Source: JBGSYJ01 sp041748075 (GTDB taxonomy: Bacteria > Acidobacteriota > Thermoanaerobaculia > Gp7-AA8). Taken from it: a stretch of DNA of 64,000 nucleotides. Shown piece by piece: positions 35,235 through 44,579 of this stretch. A program made the position numbers and the translations under genes. Under the pieces are notes generated by a model. The model saw only the letters and a program-made list of their open reading frames with translations. It was not told where the DNA came from and searched no databases. Each line of letters opens with the position of its first letter. Positions within the stretch are counted from its first letter, which is position 1. The stretch spans positions 10,796 through 74,795 of the forward strand of contig JBGTDX010000119.1 in NCBI GenBank assembly GCA_041748075.1, read 5' to 3'.

Positions 35235-37991
35235 ATGACCCGTCCACGTCCGTCGTTTCAGAGCATCGTCATCGCCGTTCTGACGCTCGCCGTCATCGCT
35301 GGAGGATTTCACTCATTCCAGCGTAAGCGATCGTCGTTCGAGAGGCTGGATTTCCAGTCTTTCCGGGACAACGGGACGATCGTGATTCACGCGGTCGATC
35401 CGGGCAGCGGAGCCGAGAAGGCGGGACTTCGCGCAGGGGATCTCCTCTGGGCTGTGAATGGAATCCCTGCCGGAGAGGTCGACGCTTTCAGGGAGACGAT
35501 GCGGGGTGACGGCCGGCCCGTGTCGCTGATCATCGGGCGGGGCAACGACACGTTGCAGATTCTCTACCGAGCGCCCGAGCTGAAGATCGAGTACACGTAT
35601 CTGTTCTTCACCTTCACTGGATTTCTATATCTGTCGATCGGGCTTTTCACACTCTTTCGAGGAGCGAGGGGCGAGAGCCTGCTGTTCTATTTCGTGACAC
35701 TGCTGACCTTCGTTGTCTACGCCTACTCGCCGGACAACTCGAGGGTCGACCTGACGTACCAGATTCTGTACCTGGTCGAGGAGCTCGCACGGATCATTCT
35801 CCCGCCCCTGACACTGCACTTCTTTCTCCGCTTCCCTCGCCCGCTGCTGCAGAACAGACTTCAGGTTTCGGCGCTGTATTTTCTTCCGTCGCTGCTGATT
35901 CTCTGGAACATCAATCTATTTCTGTTGGGCAACGCGATTCCGATTGCTTCGCCGGCGACATCGATTCAGATCATCGAGCGATGGGCGATGCTTCACTTCG
36001 CGGTCTACTTCACCCTGGCATTCATCGCTCTCGCTTACAGCTACAGGACGGCCTCCGTCGTTGGCCAGCGCAAGCAGGTCAAATGGATTCTCCTCGGGAT
36101 GGGCGTGGGGTTCATTCCCTTTCTCTTCCTCTATCTCATTCCATACATCGTCAAGGGCGTTGACTCCGCGTACACATCGATCGCGATCATCCCGCTCGCT
36201 CTCATTCCCCTGGCTTTCGCGGTCTCGATTCTCCGCTACAGGCTCTGGGACGTGGAAGTCATCATCAAGGAGATCCTCGCCTACACGGTGACGTTCGTTT
36301 TCGGCATCATCGCGTTCTCTACGGTGAATCTCGTTCTCTCGACATGGATCGAGGAGCACTTCGCACTCGAGCGGAACTTTCTGGCGTTCACCTCGGGCCT
36401 GCTGATTGCCGGCGTGCTCGTGCCCGTGAAAGGGAGGATCGAGTCGATCATCGAGATGTTCGTTTACCGGGATACCTACCGTCACCGGAAGGCGATTCTC
36501 GACTTCGCGCAGGAGCTCGCCACGTTCCACGACCTGAACGAGTTGATCGAGATGGTGCGAGAGCGGGTCGCGGCGGCGATCAACGTGCACCAGATGAACC
36601 TCTACGTGCGCGACGGGGGATACTTCGTGGTCTACACGCGCGAGCCGCGTCTGCCGATGCGGTTCATCGAATCAGAGATCGGCGACCTGCCGCAGGACAG
36701 ACCGCTGCTGCTCGATCAGCCACGACTGCCTGAGGCGTCCGAGATTCCGATGGTTCTGTTGCGGGAGGGATACCGCTACCTGTTCCCGCTGCGCCACCGC
36801 GGCGAGCTTCAGGGGATTCTGCTCGTGGGCAACAAAGGAGAGCAGGAGCCACTATCACGCGACGACATCTATCTGATCGGCTCGCTAACGTCGTCGGTCG
36901 CGCTCGCAATCGAGAATGCCCGGCTGTACGGCCGCCTGCGCAGGCAGCTGGACGAGATCCGAACTCTCAAGGAGTACAACGAGAACATCATCGAATCGTC
37001 CTCGTCTGCAATCGTGGTCATCTCGGCGGACGGCACCGTCCTGACCGGCAACAACGCCTTCTGGACGCTCGTCGGAACGGGTCCGGAATCCGAAGAGACC
37101 ATCGAGCAGCTCTTTCCGCCGTTCCGGAGGCTCGAGGGATCCGGCGGTGCAGCGCTCGAGGTGCACTTCACGAACCGTCTGGGCGAGCAGAGAGATCTGA
37201 CGATCTCGTCGAGCCCGTTCAACGCGAGCGGCGCACCGGCAGGCACGAGCGTGCTGGTCATCGGCGATATCTCCGAGCGCGTCCGTCTCGAGCGCGAGCT
37301 TCAGGACAAAGACCGCCTCGCGGCGCTCGGCCTGCTCGCAGCTGGAGTTGCTCACGAGGTCAACACACCGCTGACCGGAATCTCATCGTATGCGCAGCTT
37401 CTCCTGGCCGATCTTCCCGCCGACGATCCCCGATACGACATCCTCCGGAAGATGGAACAGCAGACCTTCCGCGCGTCTCATCTCGTGAACAATCTTCTGA
37501 ACTTTGCGAGAACGCGATCGGGCTCCATGGAGAGGGTCGACATGGCCGACATGGTGCACAACACGCTGTCGGTGAACGAGAACCTTCTCAATACGCGGGA
37601 TTTGACCGTTCACGTGGGCGAGCTTCCTGATCTGAAAGTACTCGGAGATGTGTATCAGCTCCAGCAGGTACTGACGAACCTTCTGCTCAATGCGCGCGAC
37701 GCGGCTGGCCAGGGCGGAAACGTCTGGATCGGTCTCGAGGCCGTGAATGATCGCGCGGTGCTGACCGTCCGCGATGACGGGGGCGGTGTCGACCCGGAAT
37801 TGCGTGACACGATCTTCCAGCCGCTCGTAACCACCAAACGCGGTCAGGGCGGCACAGGACTCGGTCTGGCGATCAGCGATAGAATCGTCCGGTCCCACGG
37901 CGGAGAGATCACGCTGGAGAGCGAGTCAGGCCAGGGTGCAACATTTTCAGTCTCGTTACCGTTATGGATGGGTAACCGAGGCGACAATTAA
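35235..37991 (+). CDS. Sensor histidine kinase with N-terminal PDZ domain
   Basis: The domain order in the 918-residue protein is: a membrane anchor (10-27), a PDZ domain (about 40-115, with GSGAEKAGLRAGDLLWAVNG), a block of about eight membrane segments (120-400), a GAF domain (about 415-570), a PAS domain (about 580-685), HisKA with AGVAHEVNTPL (His707), and the HATPase with NLLLNARDA, DDGGGVDPE and GGTGLGLAI. It probably autophosphorylates and passes phosphate to the NtrC-type regulator encoded 103 bp downstream. A PDZ domain as the extracytoplasmic input is unusual and may sense peptide C-termini or envelope stress. The signal is unknown. Confidence 0.92.
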   Translation: MTRPRPSFQSIVIAVLTLAVIAGGFHSFQRKRSSFERLDFQSFRDNGTIVIHAVDPGSGAEKAGLRAGDLLWAVNGIPAGEVDAFRETMRGDGRPVSLIIGRGNDTLQILYRAPELKIEYTYLFFTFTGFLYLSIGLFTLFRGARGESLLFYFVTLLTFVVYAYSPDNSRVDLTYQILYLVEELARIILPPLTLHFFLRFPRPLLQNRLQVSALYFLPSLLILWNINLFLLGNAIPIASPATSIQIIERWAMLHFAVYFTLAFIALAYSYRTASVVGQRKQVKWILLGMGVGFIPFLFLYLIPYIVKGVDSAYTSIAIIPLALIPLAFAVSILRYRLWDVEVIIKEILAYTVTFVFGIIAFSTVNLVLSTWIEEHFALERNFLAFTSGLLIAGVLVPVKGRIESIIEMFVYRDTYRHRKAILDFAQELATFHDLNELIEMVRERVAAAINVHQMNLYVRDGGYFVVYTREPRLPMRFIESEIGDLPQDRPLLLDQPRLPEASEIPMVLLREGYRYLFPLRHRGELQGILLVGNKGEQEPLSRDDIYLIGSLTSSVALAIENARLYGRLRRQLDEIRTLKEYNENIIESSSSAIVVISADGTVLTGNNAFWTLVGTGPESEETIEQLFPPFRRLEGSGGAALEVHFTNRLGEQRDLTISSSPFNASGAPAGTSVLVIGDISERVRLERELQDKDRLAALGLLAAGVAHEVNTPLTGISSYAQLLLADLPADDPRYDILRKMEQQTFRASHLVNNLLNFARTRSGSMERVDMADMVHNTLSVNENLLNTRDLTVHVGELPDLKVLGDVYQLQQVLTNLLLNARDAAGQGGNVWIGLEAVNDRAVLTVRDDGGGVDPELRDTIFQPLVTTKRGQGGTGLGLAISDRIVRSHGGEITLESESGQGATFSVSLPLWMGNRGDN

Positions 37992-38094
37992 CGTCACACA
38001 AAAATCACTCGCCTTGTCATTGCAGTGTCGTGCGTGTCAACGTTGGTGTGATCCTGAGCAACGGGCAGGCAACTGAGAGCAACGAAACTTTCAC

Positions 38095-39513
38095 ATGCGC
38101 ATTCTGATCATCGACGACGAAGAAGTTCTCCGGGATGTCCTCGAGGCCGTTCTGCGGCGTGAGGGCTTCGAGGTGGTCCTGGCGGCCACCGGCGAGGAAG
38201 GTCTCTCCCTGCTCGACAACGAGGAGATCGACCTGGTCGTGCTCGACATGATGCTTCCGGGCATCAGCGGTCTCGAAGCGCTCCGCTCGATCAAAGAGAC
38301 CAACCCCGGCCTTCCCGTCATCATCATCACGGCGTACTCGAGCATCGACGGCGCCATCGACGCGATGAAGCAGGGAGCGTTTCACTACATCCCCAAACCG
38401 TTCAAGAACGAGGAAGTCGTCCTGACGGTCAACAAGGCGCTCGAGCAGAACAGGCTCTCGAAAGAGAATGCGCGGCTGAAGGCCGAGCTCTCCGAAAAAT
38501 ACTCGTACGCAAACATCATCGGCAAGAGCGAGCCGATGCGAAAAATCTTCGAGCTGATCGGCCTCGCGGCTCCGTCACGCTCGAACATTCTCATCGGCGG
38601 GGAATCGGGAACCGGCAAAGAGCTCGTCGCCAAGGCGATCCATCACGGGAGCCCGAGGCACCGGAACGCATTCGTCACCGTCAATTCCGGCTCGCTTCCG
38701 CCCGAGCTACTCGAGTCTCACCTTTTTGGACACGTAAAGGGTGCGTTCACGGGCGCTATCTCGTCCAAGCGCGGGCTGTTCGAAGTTGCGGACGGAGGAT
38801 CGATCTTCCTCGACGAGATCGGCACGATCAATCTCGAGACGCAGGCCAAGCTGCTCCGCGTCATCCAGGAAAAGGAATTCATGCGTCTCGGATCGGTCGA
38901 GACGATGAGGGTCGACGTCCGGATCATTGCAGCGAGCAATGCGGACCTTCAGGAGCTCGTGCGGGCCGGAACGTTCCGCGAGGACCTCTTCTACCGCCTC
39001 AACGTCATCACACTTCAGCTCCCCCCGCTCCGTCGCAGACGCGAGGACATTCCGCTGCTCATCGCCCACTTCCTTGCGAAGTACTCGGAGGAAAACCGGA
39101 AGAAAGCTCCGGAGGTCACCCCTGACGCAATGCGGATTCTGATGGACCATCCATGGCCCGGCAATGTTCGTGAGCTCGAAAACACGATCGAGAGAGCCGT
39201 CGTGCTGGCGACTGGCGACAGGATCTCGGCGGATCTGCTGCCTGACTATCTCCGCTTCCCGATGCAGACCGACCAGCCTTCGATGTTCGTTCCGACGGAC
39301 GGGCTTTCGCTCAAAGACGCCGTGTCGCTCTACGAGCGCAACATGATCCTCCAGTCGCTCGAGCTGGCAAACGGCGTTCAGAAGAAGGCGGCAGAACTTC
39401 TTCACCTCAAGCCATCAACCCTCAACGAGATGATGAAGCGCCTGGGCATTCAATGGCGCACAGGCTCGCCGCCGTCCCAGCCTGCCGACGAAGAGCCGGC
39501 TGCGGTGCTGTAA
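38095..39513 (+). CDS. Sigma-54-dependent NtrC-family response regulator
   Basis: The 472-residue protein has a receiver domain (phospho-acceptor Asp51 in LVVLDMM), an AAA+ domain with Walker A GESGTGKE, the sigma-54 contact loop GAFTGA (about 216), Walker B SIFLDEIG and DHPWPGNVRELEN, and a C-terminal Fis-type helix-turn-helix (VQKKAAELLHLKPSTLNEMMKRLGI). It activates sigma-54 promoters, probably on phosphorylation by the adjacent kinase. The target regulon cannot be read from the window. Confidence 0.95.
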   Translation: MRILIIDDEEVLRDVLEAVLRREGFEVVLAATGEEGLSLLDNEEIDLVVLDMMLPGISGLEALRSIKETNPGLPVIIITAYSSIDGAIDAMKQGAFHYIPKPFKNEEVVLTVNKALEQNRLSKENARLKAELSEKYSYANIIGKSEPMRKIFELIGLAAPSRSNILIGGESGTGKELVAKAIHHGSPRHRNAFVTVNSGSLPPELLESHLFGHVKGAFTGAISSKRGLFEVADGGSIFLDEIGTINLETQAKLLRVIQEKEFMRLGSVETMRVDVRIIAASNADLQELVRAGTFREDLFYRLNVITLQLPPLRRRREDIPLLIAHFLAKYSEENRKKAPEVTPDAMRILMDHPWPGNVRELENTIERAVVLATGDRISADLLPDYLRFPMQTDQPSMFVPTDGLSLKDAVSLYERNMILQSLELANGVQKKAAELLHLKPSTLNEMMKRLGIQWRTGSPPSQPADEEPAAVL

Positions 39514-39603
39514 GGGGCGCCCACCGGGCAGATTGTACGGGAGTGTCATCCCGAGCGTCGAGCGAGGGATCTGGGCGGGGGCCCCGCGGTCATGAGGCGC
39601 CCC
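39514..39603. repeat. Inverted GGGGCGCC unit with a dispersed-repeat fragment
   Basis: GGGGCGCC (39514-39521) and GGCGCCCC (39596-39603) bound a segment holding GTCATCCCGAGCGTCGAGCG and AGGGATCT. This is a degenerate version of the ~170-bp repeat seen at 210 and 53079. It begins at the base after the response regulator stop. The rest of the gap to 39771 shows nothing else recognisable. Confidence 0.5.
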
Positions 39604-39771
39604 GATGATGAGGGAGACCCGATAACCCAAACGACACCTCAAACCCGTTGAGGTTGGTCGAGGGTCATCTCCTCGGATGGTCCACCTTCCCTTCCTGACT
39701 GATACACTGCGCGCTCACGCGGCCAGCCTCCGAGCCTGCCCCGTATATCGAGCATTTCGAAGGACTCACCC

Positions 39772-42336
39772 ATGAAAAATACGATTCTCTGGGCGTTTCT
39801 CGCGCTGGCCATACAGCTCTTACCTCTCCAAGCTCTTCGAGCGCAGGAACCGCCATTTCCATCCGAGCCCGCCCTCGGATACCCCATCGGCGAGCGTTTC
39901 ACAAAGCATCACCGCATCGTCGCATTCTTCGAGAGCCTGCAGGCGAGCTCGCCGCTCATCCGCATTCACGAGTACGGCAGAACATACGAGGGCAGACCGC
40001 TGATCTACGCCGTTGTCACCTCTGCTGCAAACCACGAAAGGCTCGAACAGATCCGCGTGAACGCTCTCGCAATCGGGCGGCCCGACACGACGACGCGTGC
40101 ACGGGCACTGGAAATCGCGGCCGACACGCCCGCCGTCGTAATGCTGGCCTTCGGGATTCACGGCAACGAGTCGTCGTCTTCGGAAGCGGCCATGGTGCTC
40201 GCAAACCGCCTCGTGGCTGGTGACGAAAGCACGAACGAAATTCTCGAGAACACAATCGTGCTCATCGATCCTCTGCAGAACCCGGACGGCCGGGAGCGTT
40301 ACGTCCAGTGGTTCCTTCAGAGCCAGGGGCTCGAGCCCGATCCGAATCCCGACGCGCTCCAGCACTTCGAGCCGTGGCCGGGAGGGAGATTCAACCATTA
40401 CCTCAACGACATGAACCGCGACTGGGCGATAGGCAGTCAGATGGAGACCCGTGCCCGGCTCAGGCTCTTCCAGCGGTGGCAGCCGAACGTCGTGGTCGAC
40501 TTTCACGAGATGAGCTATCAGTCGAACTACTTTTTCCCTCCCACCGCGAGCCCGCTCAACGAAAATATCGGCGGCGAGATTCAGAAGTGGTACGAGATTT
40601 TCGGTCGCGCAAACGCCGAAGCATTTTCCGAGCGCGGCTGGCCATTCTTCGTCGGTGAGTACTTCGACCTTTTCTACCCCGGATACGGCGATTCATGGCC
40701 TTCGCTTCAGGGAGCGATCGGCATGACGTACGAGATGGCCGGCGGCGGACGCGGAGGAGCCGCTGTGCTCCGCGAGGACGGAACGATCCTCACTCTCGCC
40801 GACCGGTCCCTGCGCCACTTCACGGCCGCGATGGCCACGCTGCAGACGGCGGCGGCGAACCGGGGCGAGCTCCTCATGCGCACATACGACGCACTGGCCG
40901 CGCACGTGCGCGGCAGTGGTGTCACATGGGTCATCCTTCCCTACTCGCCGAACTTCCAGCACGCGCTTTCGCTCCTCGAGAGCCAGGGAGTGGAAATCCG
41001 GGTGCTCGACCGCGCGACGCAATTGCGTGTCACGCCCTACGAGGGGGGATCTCCGATCCGGAGAGAGTTCCCGGCAGGCTCGGCGCTGATCTCGTCCCGC
41101 CAACCGCAGGGAGGGCTCGTGAAATCCCTCATGGAGCGGAATCCGAAGCTGCCACCCGCATTCATCGAAGGCCAGCGGCGCAAGATCGACGCCGATGAAT
41201 CGGATGATTTCTACGACATCACGGCATGGGCAGTTCCCCTCGCGCACAACCTCGAAGTGTTTACAGGCGAGGGCTCGATGGAAGCGCCGGTCTCACCATG
41301 GCGAGCACCGGCCTCGCCGGCTTCCGTGGCAAAAGCCTCGTTCGGCTACATGATCGACGGCCGGGATCCCAACGTCTACCGGGCCGTCGGCCGGCTTCTC
41401 GAAAGAGAGATCCGGTTCGGCGTCAGCGCCACTGAGTTCCGGCAGAACGAGCGGCTGTACCACCGGGGAAGCGTGCTCATTCAGGTGAGCAACAACGACG
41501 AGTCCACGCTTCACGAAACGATCCAGCAGATCTCGGCCGAGTCGGGAGCCCATTTGCATGCCGTGATGTCCGGATGGCCAGGCGAGCTGGCTCTGGGATC
41601 TCAGCAAATCCGCCACGTGCGCGACCCTCGAATTGCGCTGGTCGGCGGTGAAGGCACCTCGCCGACTGCATTCGGAATGCTCTGGTACACGCTCGATGTG
41701 GAGGAGAAAATTCCACACAGCGTCATCCCGCTCAACCGTCTCGCATCGCTCGATCTGAGTCGGTACCGCGTGCTGATTTTTCCCGAGGGGGGAGGCTATT
41801 CGAACTACATTCGCGGGGACGCGATCGAAAAACTCAAGAGCTGGATCCGCGCCGGCGGAACCGTAGTGGCCATCGGCGGGGCATCAGCGTTCCTGCGGTC
41901 CAAGGATGTGGCGATCTCGAAACTGCAGCAGTGGCCCGGTGAAAAGAAAGACGACGAACCTTCCGAGCCCCCGCGCTATAACGACTATAGAATTCCCGGC
42001 GCGGCATTCGACACGCGCATCAACGAGCGAAGCTACCTGACCTTCGGCATCCCTTCCGCCCCTCCTGTGCTTCTCGAAGGCACCGTGACGCTGCTTCCCG
42101 CGAGCCATGCGATCGATAACATCGTGACGGTCGAACCCGAGAATCCGCTTCTGTCGGGGTTTGCCTGGCCCGAGTCGATCGAGCGCGTCAAAGGATCCGC
42201 CTGGCTCGTGCAGGAGCCATTCGGGAGCGGACGGGTGATCACCTTCGCTGATGAGCCCTACTACCGGCTCTTCTGGCGCGGCACGCTTCCGATGTTCCTC
42301 AACGCCGCACTCTACTCGCCGACGTTCCCGAGATGA
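39772..42336 (+). CDS. Secreted M14-family zinc carboxypeptidase
   Basis: The 854-residue protein has a signal peptide ending near ALRAQ (about 25). In the M14 domain, zinc ligands are His130 and Glu133 (GIHGNES) and His245 (DFHEM), with catalytic Glu321 in TYEMAGG. About 450 residues follow, partly a Rossmann-like or glutaminase-like region (FPEGGGYSNYIRG, GAIVAIGG-like TVVAIGGASAFL). It probably trims extracellular or periplasmic peptides. The stop overlaps the glgA start (ATGA), an odd pairing for a secreted peptidase and a glycogen enzyme. Confidence 0.9.
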   Translation: MKNTILWAFLALAIQLLPLQALRAQEPPFPSEPALGYPIGERFTKHHRIVAFFESLQASSPLIRIHEYGRTYEGRPLIYAVVTSAANHERLEQIRVNALAIGRPDTTTRARALEIAADTPAVVMLAFGIHGNESSSSEAAMVLANRLVAGDESTNEILENTIVLIDPLQNPDGRERYVQWFLQSQGLEPDPNPDALQHFEPWPGGRFNHYLNDMNRDWAIGSQMETRARLRLFQRWQPNVVVDFHEMSYQSNYFFPPTASPLNENIGGEIQKWYEIFGRANAEAFSERGWPFFVGEYFDLFYPGYGDSWPSLQGAIGMTYEMAGGGRGGAAVLREDGTILTLADRSLRHFTAAMATLQTAAANRGELLMRTYDALAAHVRGSGVTWVILPYSPNFQHALSLLESQGVEIRVLDRATQLRVTPYEGGSPIRREFPAGSALISSRQPQGGLVKSLMERNPKLPPAFIEGQRRKIDADESDDFYDITAWAVPLAHNLEVFTGEGSMEAPVSPWRAPASPASVAKASFGYMIDGRDPNVYRAVGRLLEREIRFGVSATEFRQNERLYHRGSVLIQVSNNDESTLHETIQQISAESGAHLHAVMSGWPGELALGSQQIRHVRDPRIALVGGEGTSPTAFGMLWYTLDVEEKIPHSVIPLNRLASLDLSRYRVLIFPEGGGYSNYIRGDAIEKLKSWIRAGGTVVAIGGASAFLRSKDVAISKLQQWPGEKKDDEPSEPPRYNDYRIPGAAFDTRINERSYLTFGIPSAPPVLLEGTVTLLPASHAIDNIVTVEPENPLLSGFAWPESIERVKGSAWLVQEPFGSGRVITFADEPYYRLFWRGTLPMFLNAALYSPTFPR

Positions 42337-43802
42337 AAATTCTCTTCGCAAGTGCCGAGGTCTCACCATTCGCGAAGACGGGCGGACTGGGCGACGTCTG
42401 CGGAGCGTTGCCGAAATCGCTCGCAGCCATCGGTCACGACGTTCTCGTGTTCATGCCGTATTACCGCGAGGCACGAGAGTACCTCGATCGGACCGGACAG
42501 AACGTCGAGACGCTCTTCGACAGAGTTTCCCTGTCATGGGATGGCTGGACACACGAGATCACCGTACATCGCTCCTTCCTGCCGGGAAGCGAAGTGCCAG
42601 TCGTCTTCATCGCGAACGATTACTTCTACAACCGGGAAGGAATCTACGCCTCTACGTGGGACGGCCACGACGACAACCTCGAGCGCTACGCGATCTTCTG
42701 CCGTGCCGTCATTCACGTCACCGAGATGCTTGGTTTCGCGCCCGAGATCATCCATGCGCACGACTGGCATACGGCATACCTGCCCGTCTATCTTCACAGT
42801 GGCCTTCGCGGCTCCGAACTTTTCCGGTTCGCGCACTCGGTCTACACGATTCACAACCTCGCCTACCAGGGCCAGTATCCCGCCGACCGCTTTCCGTATC
42901 TCGGACTTCACAGCCGCTACTGGAACGGCGATGCGATCGAACACTACGGGAACCTTCACTCGATGAAGGGTGGGATCATCTTCGCGGATCAGGTCACGGC
43001 CGTTTCGCCGAACTACGCGAGGGAGATCCAGAGCAGCGAGTTCGGCGCCGGACTCGATGGGTTGCTCCGGGAGATGTCGTACAAACTCACCGGGATTCTC
43101 AATGGCATCGACATCTCCGAGTGGGATCCCGCGACCGATGCGCATCTTCCGGCGCGCTACGGTCCCGACGACCTCAGCGGCAAGGAGATCTGCAAGGAAC
43201 AGCTCTGCATCGAGGCGGATCTTCCCTATCAGCGGGGAACTCCACTGATCGGGGTCGTCTCGAGACTCGTCTCGCAGAAGGGGCTCGACCTGCTGCTTCC
43301 GATTCTCCGCGACATCCTCGCCCACGGTGCGCAGATGGTCCTGCTCGGAAGTGGCGAGCCGGACATTGAAGATGCATTCCGCGGGTTCTCGTCGGCATTC
43401 CCTTCGCACTTCAGGGCCTGGATCGGCTTCGACAATGCCCGCGCCCACCGGATCACGGCAGGCTGCGACATGTTCCTCATGCCGTCCCGTTACGAGCCGT
43501 GCGGGCTGAATCAGATGTACTCGCTCAGGTACGGCACCCCTCCTGTGGTCCGGATGACGGGAGGGCTCGCTGATACGGTCGTGCCGTTCAATGGGGAGAA
43601 CGTCCTGGAAGCGAATGGTTTCGGATTTGGAACGATCGACCCTCAGGCGTTCCATGGAGCTGTCCTCCATGCGATACAGACGTATGCACGAAGGGACACA
43701 TGGGAGAGGCTGCAGCGCAACGGCATGCGGGAGGATTTCTCCTGGGAACGCTCAGCGAGACATTACGAGCGGGTGTACCGGGCGGCGATGGCTCAGGGGT
43801 GA
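42333..43802 (+). CDS. glgA: Glycogen synthase
   Basis: GlgA extends alpha-1,4-glucan from ADP-glucose. The 489-residue GT5 protein has KTGGLGDVCGALPK (from residue 15), HAHDWHTAYLP, YTIHNLAYQG, GILNGID, GVVSRLVSQKGLDLL and MPSRYEPCGLNQMYSLRYG, all typical. It overlaps the M14 peptidase gene by 4 bp. No other glycogen gene is adjacent. A heptamer element begins at the base after its stop. Confidence 0.96.
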   Translation: MKILFASAEVSPFAKTGGLGDVCGALPKSLAAIGHDVLVFMPYYREAREYLDRTGQNVETLFDRVSLSWDGWTHEITVHRSFLPGSEVPVVFIANDYFYNREGIYASTWDGHDDNLERYAIFCRAVIHVTEMLGFAPEIIHAHDWHTAYLPVYLHSGLRGSELFRFAHSVYTIHNLAYQGQYPADRFPYLGLHSRYWNGDAIEHYGNLHSMKGGIIFADQVTAVSPNYAREIQSSEFGAGLDGLLREMSYKLTGILNGIDISEWDPATDAHLPARYGPDDLSGKEICKEQLCIEADLPYQRGTPLIGVVSRLVSQKGLDLLLPILRDILAHGAQMVLLGSGEPDIEDAFRGFSSAFPSHFRAWIGFDNARAHRITAGCDMFLMPSRYEPCGLNQMYSLRYGTPPVVRMTGGLADTVVPFNGENVLEANGFGFGTIDPQAFHGAVLHAIQTYARRDTWERLQRNGMREDFSWERSARHYERVYRAAMAQG

Positions 43803-43950
43803 GGAGGGGCGGGAGGCTAGGGACGAGAGGCTAGAGGCCAGGGGCTAGTTGGGACCTGCGCAGTGACTGTAGTCTCGAGGACCCGAATGTTGAATGAATG
43901 TTGAATGGACGCACTGGCCTCTAGCCTCTAGCCTCTCGTCCCTCGCCCTC
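43803..43950. repeat. Heptamer inverted-repeat element (GAGGCTA class) with an internal GAATGTT block
   Basis: The left arm (43813-43847) is GAGGCTA, GGGACGA, GAGGCTA, GAGGCCA, GGGGCTA. The right arm (43914-43949), on the minus strand, shares GGGACGAGAGGCTAGAGG with it. The spacer contains GAATGTTGAATGAATG (about 43885-43900), which belongs to the heptamer class seen at 63695. It starts at the base after the glgA stop. Confidence 0.85.
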
Positions 43951-43980
43951 GTCGTGGCACCTGCCGTGCACTAACGAGAT

Positions 43981-44009
43981 CCGGATTCGGACACCACGCC
44001 CGAATCCGG
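43981..44009. promoter_or_regulatory. Hairpin upstream of small ORF
   Basis: CCGGATTCGG (43981-43990) and CCGAATCCGG (44000-44009) form a perfect 10-bp stem with a 9-nt loop. The 3' arm runs into the GGAAGGAA ribosome site of the small gene at 44020, so the hairpin could control its translation or be a dyad operator. Confidence 0.5.
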
Positions 44010-44019
44010 AAGGAACCCT

Positions 44020-44130
44020 ATGACGAAACTGAAATCGCTTCGCGCGGCCCTGACCAGACTGGCCGCGCTCGTGTTCGGCCAGCCGAGGCGCCCGGCTCCG
44101 GTGCGCGTGGTTACACCGAAACGTCGCTGA
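44020..44130 (+). CDS. Candidate 36-residue basic small protein
   Basis: A short frame starts at 44020 with GGAAGGAA about six bases upstream. It encodes MTKLKSLRAALTRLAALVFG, then a Pro/Arg-rich tail ending PKRR. The first half could form an amphipathic or membrane-seeking helix; the tail is strongly basic. It ends three bases before the convergent MerR gene. No family is recognised. The good ribosome site and preceding hairpin are the only support, so it may be a chance frame. Confidence 0.4.
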   Translation: MTKLKSLRAALTRLAALVFGQPRRPAPVRVVTPKRR

Positions 44131-44133
44131 ATC

Positions 44134-44505
44134 TCAGCGGTCCAGAATTGCCAGAATCTCGCCGAGCTCTTTTCGCAGCCGGCGGATGACCGCTCGATCG
44201 ACCGAAGGTACCGCTTCGCCGGCGCCGCCGGAATCCGCGCTCACCAGCTCGAGCTTGCCATTCAGTTCACCGTCGAGCTTCTTCTTCGCTCCGGCGATCG
44301 TGAATCCCTCCGAATAGAGCAGCTGCTTGATCCGGAGGATGATGTCGATCTCCCGCTGCGAGTACATCCGCTGCCCGCCACCGCTCTTGTTCGGGGCCAG
44401 CGCCGGAAATTCCGTCTCCCAGTAACGAAGAACGTAGGGCTGCAGGTCCGCCATCCGGCACACCTCGCCGATCTTGTACATCCTCCGCTCAGGGTCGCTG
44501 CTCAT
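44134..44505 (-). CDS. MerR-family transcriptional regulator
   Basis: The 123-residue protein has the MerR winged helix (YKIGEVCRMADLQPYVLRYWETEFPAL, split here as YKIGEVCRMADLQ and YVLRYWETEFPAL) and RMYSQREIDIILRIKQLLY. The C-terminal part is a short helix without metal-binding Cys residues, so it is not a metal sensor of the MerR/ZntR type. It resembles the MerR-like proteins that many bacteria carry near ihf or housekeeping genes. Its target is unknown. Confidence 0.9.
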   Translation of the reverse strand: MSSDPERRMYKIGEVCRMADLQPYVLRYWETEFPALAPNKSGGGQRMYSQREIDIILRIKQLLYSEGFTIAGAKKKLDGELNGKLELVSADSGGAGEAVPSVDRAVIRRLRKELGEILAILDR

Positions 44506-44579
44506 ACTGCTCTCGATTATATGTCGATGTCCGTCCGTTCCCGTCGAGCGTCCTGTGTTGCCCCGCTACGTTCGCTACT

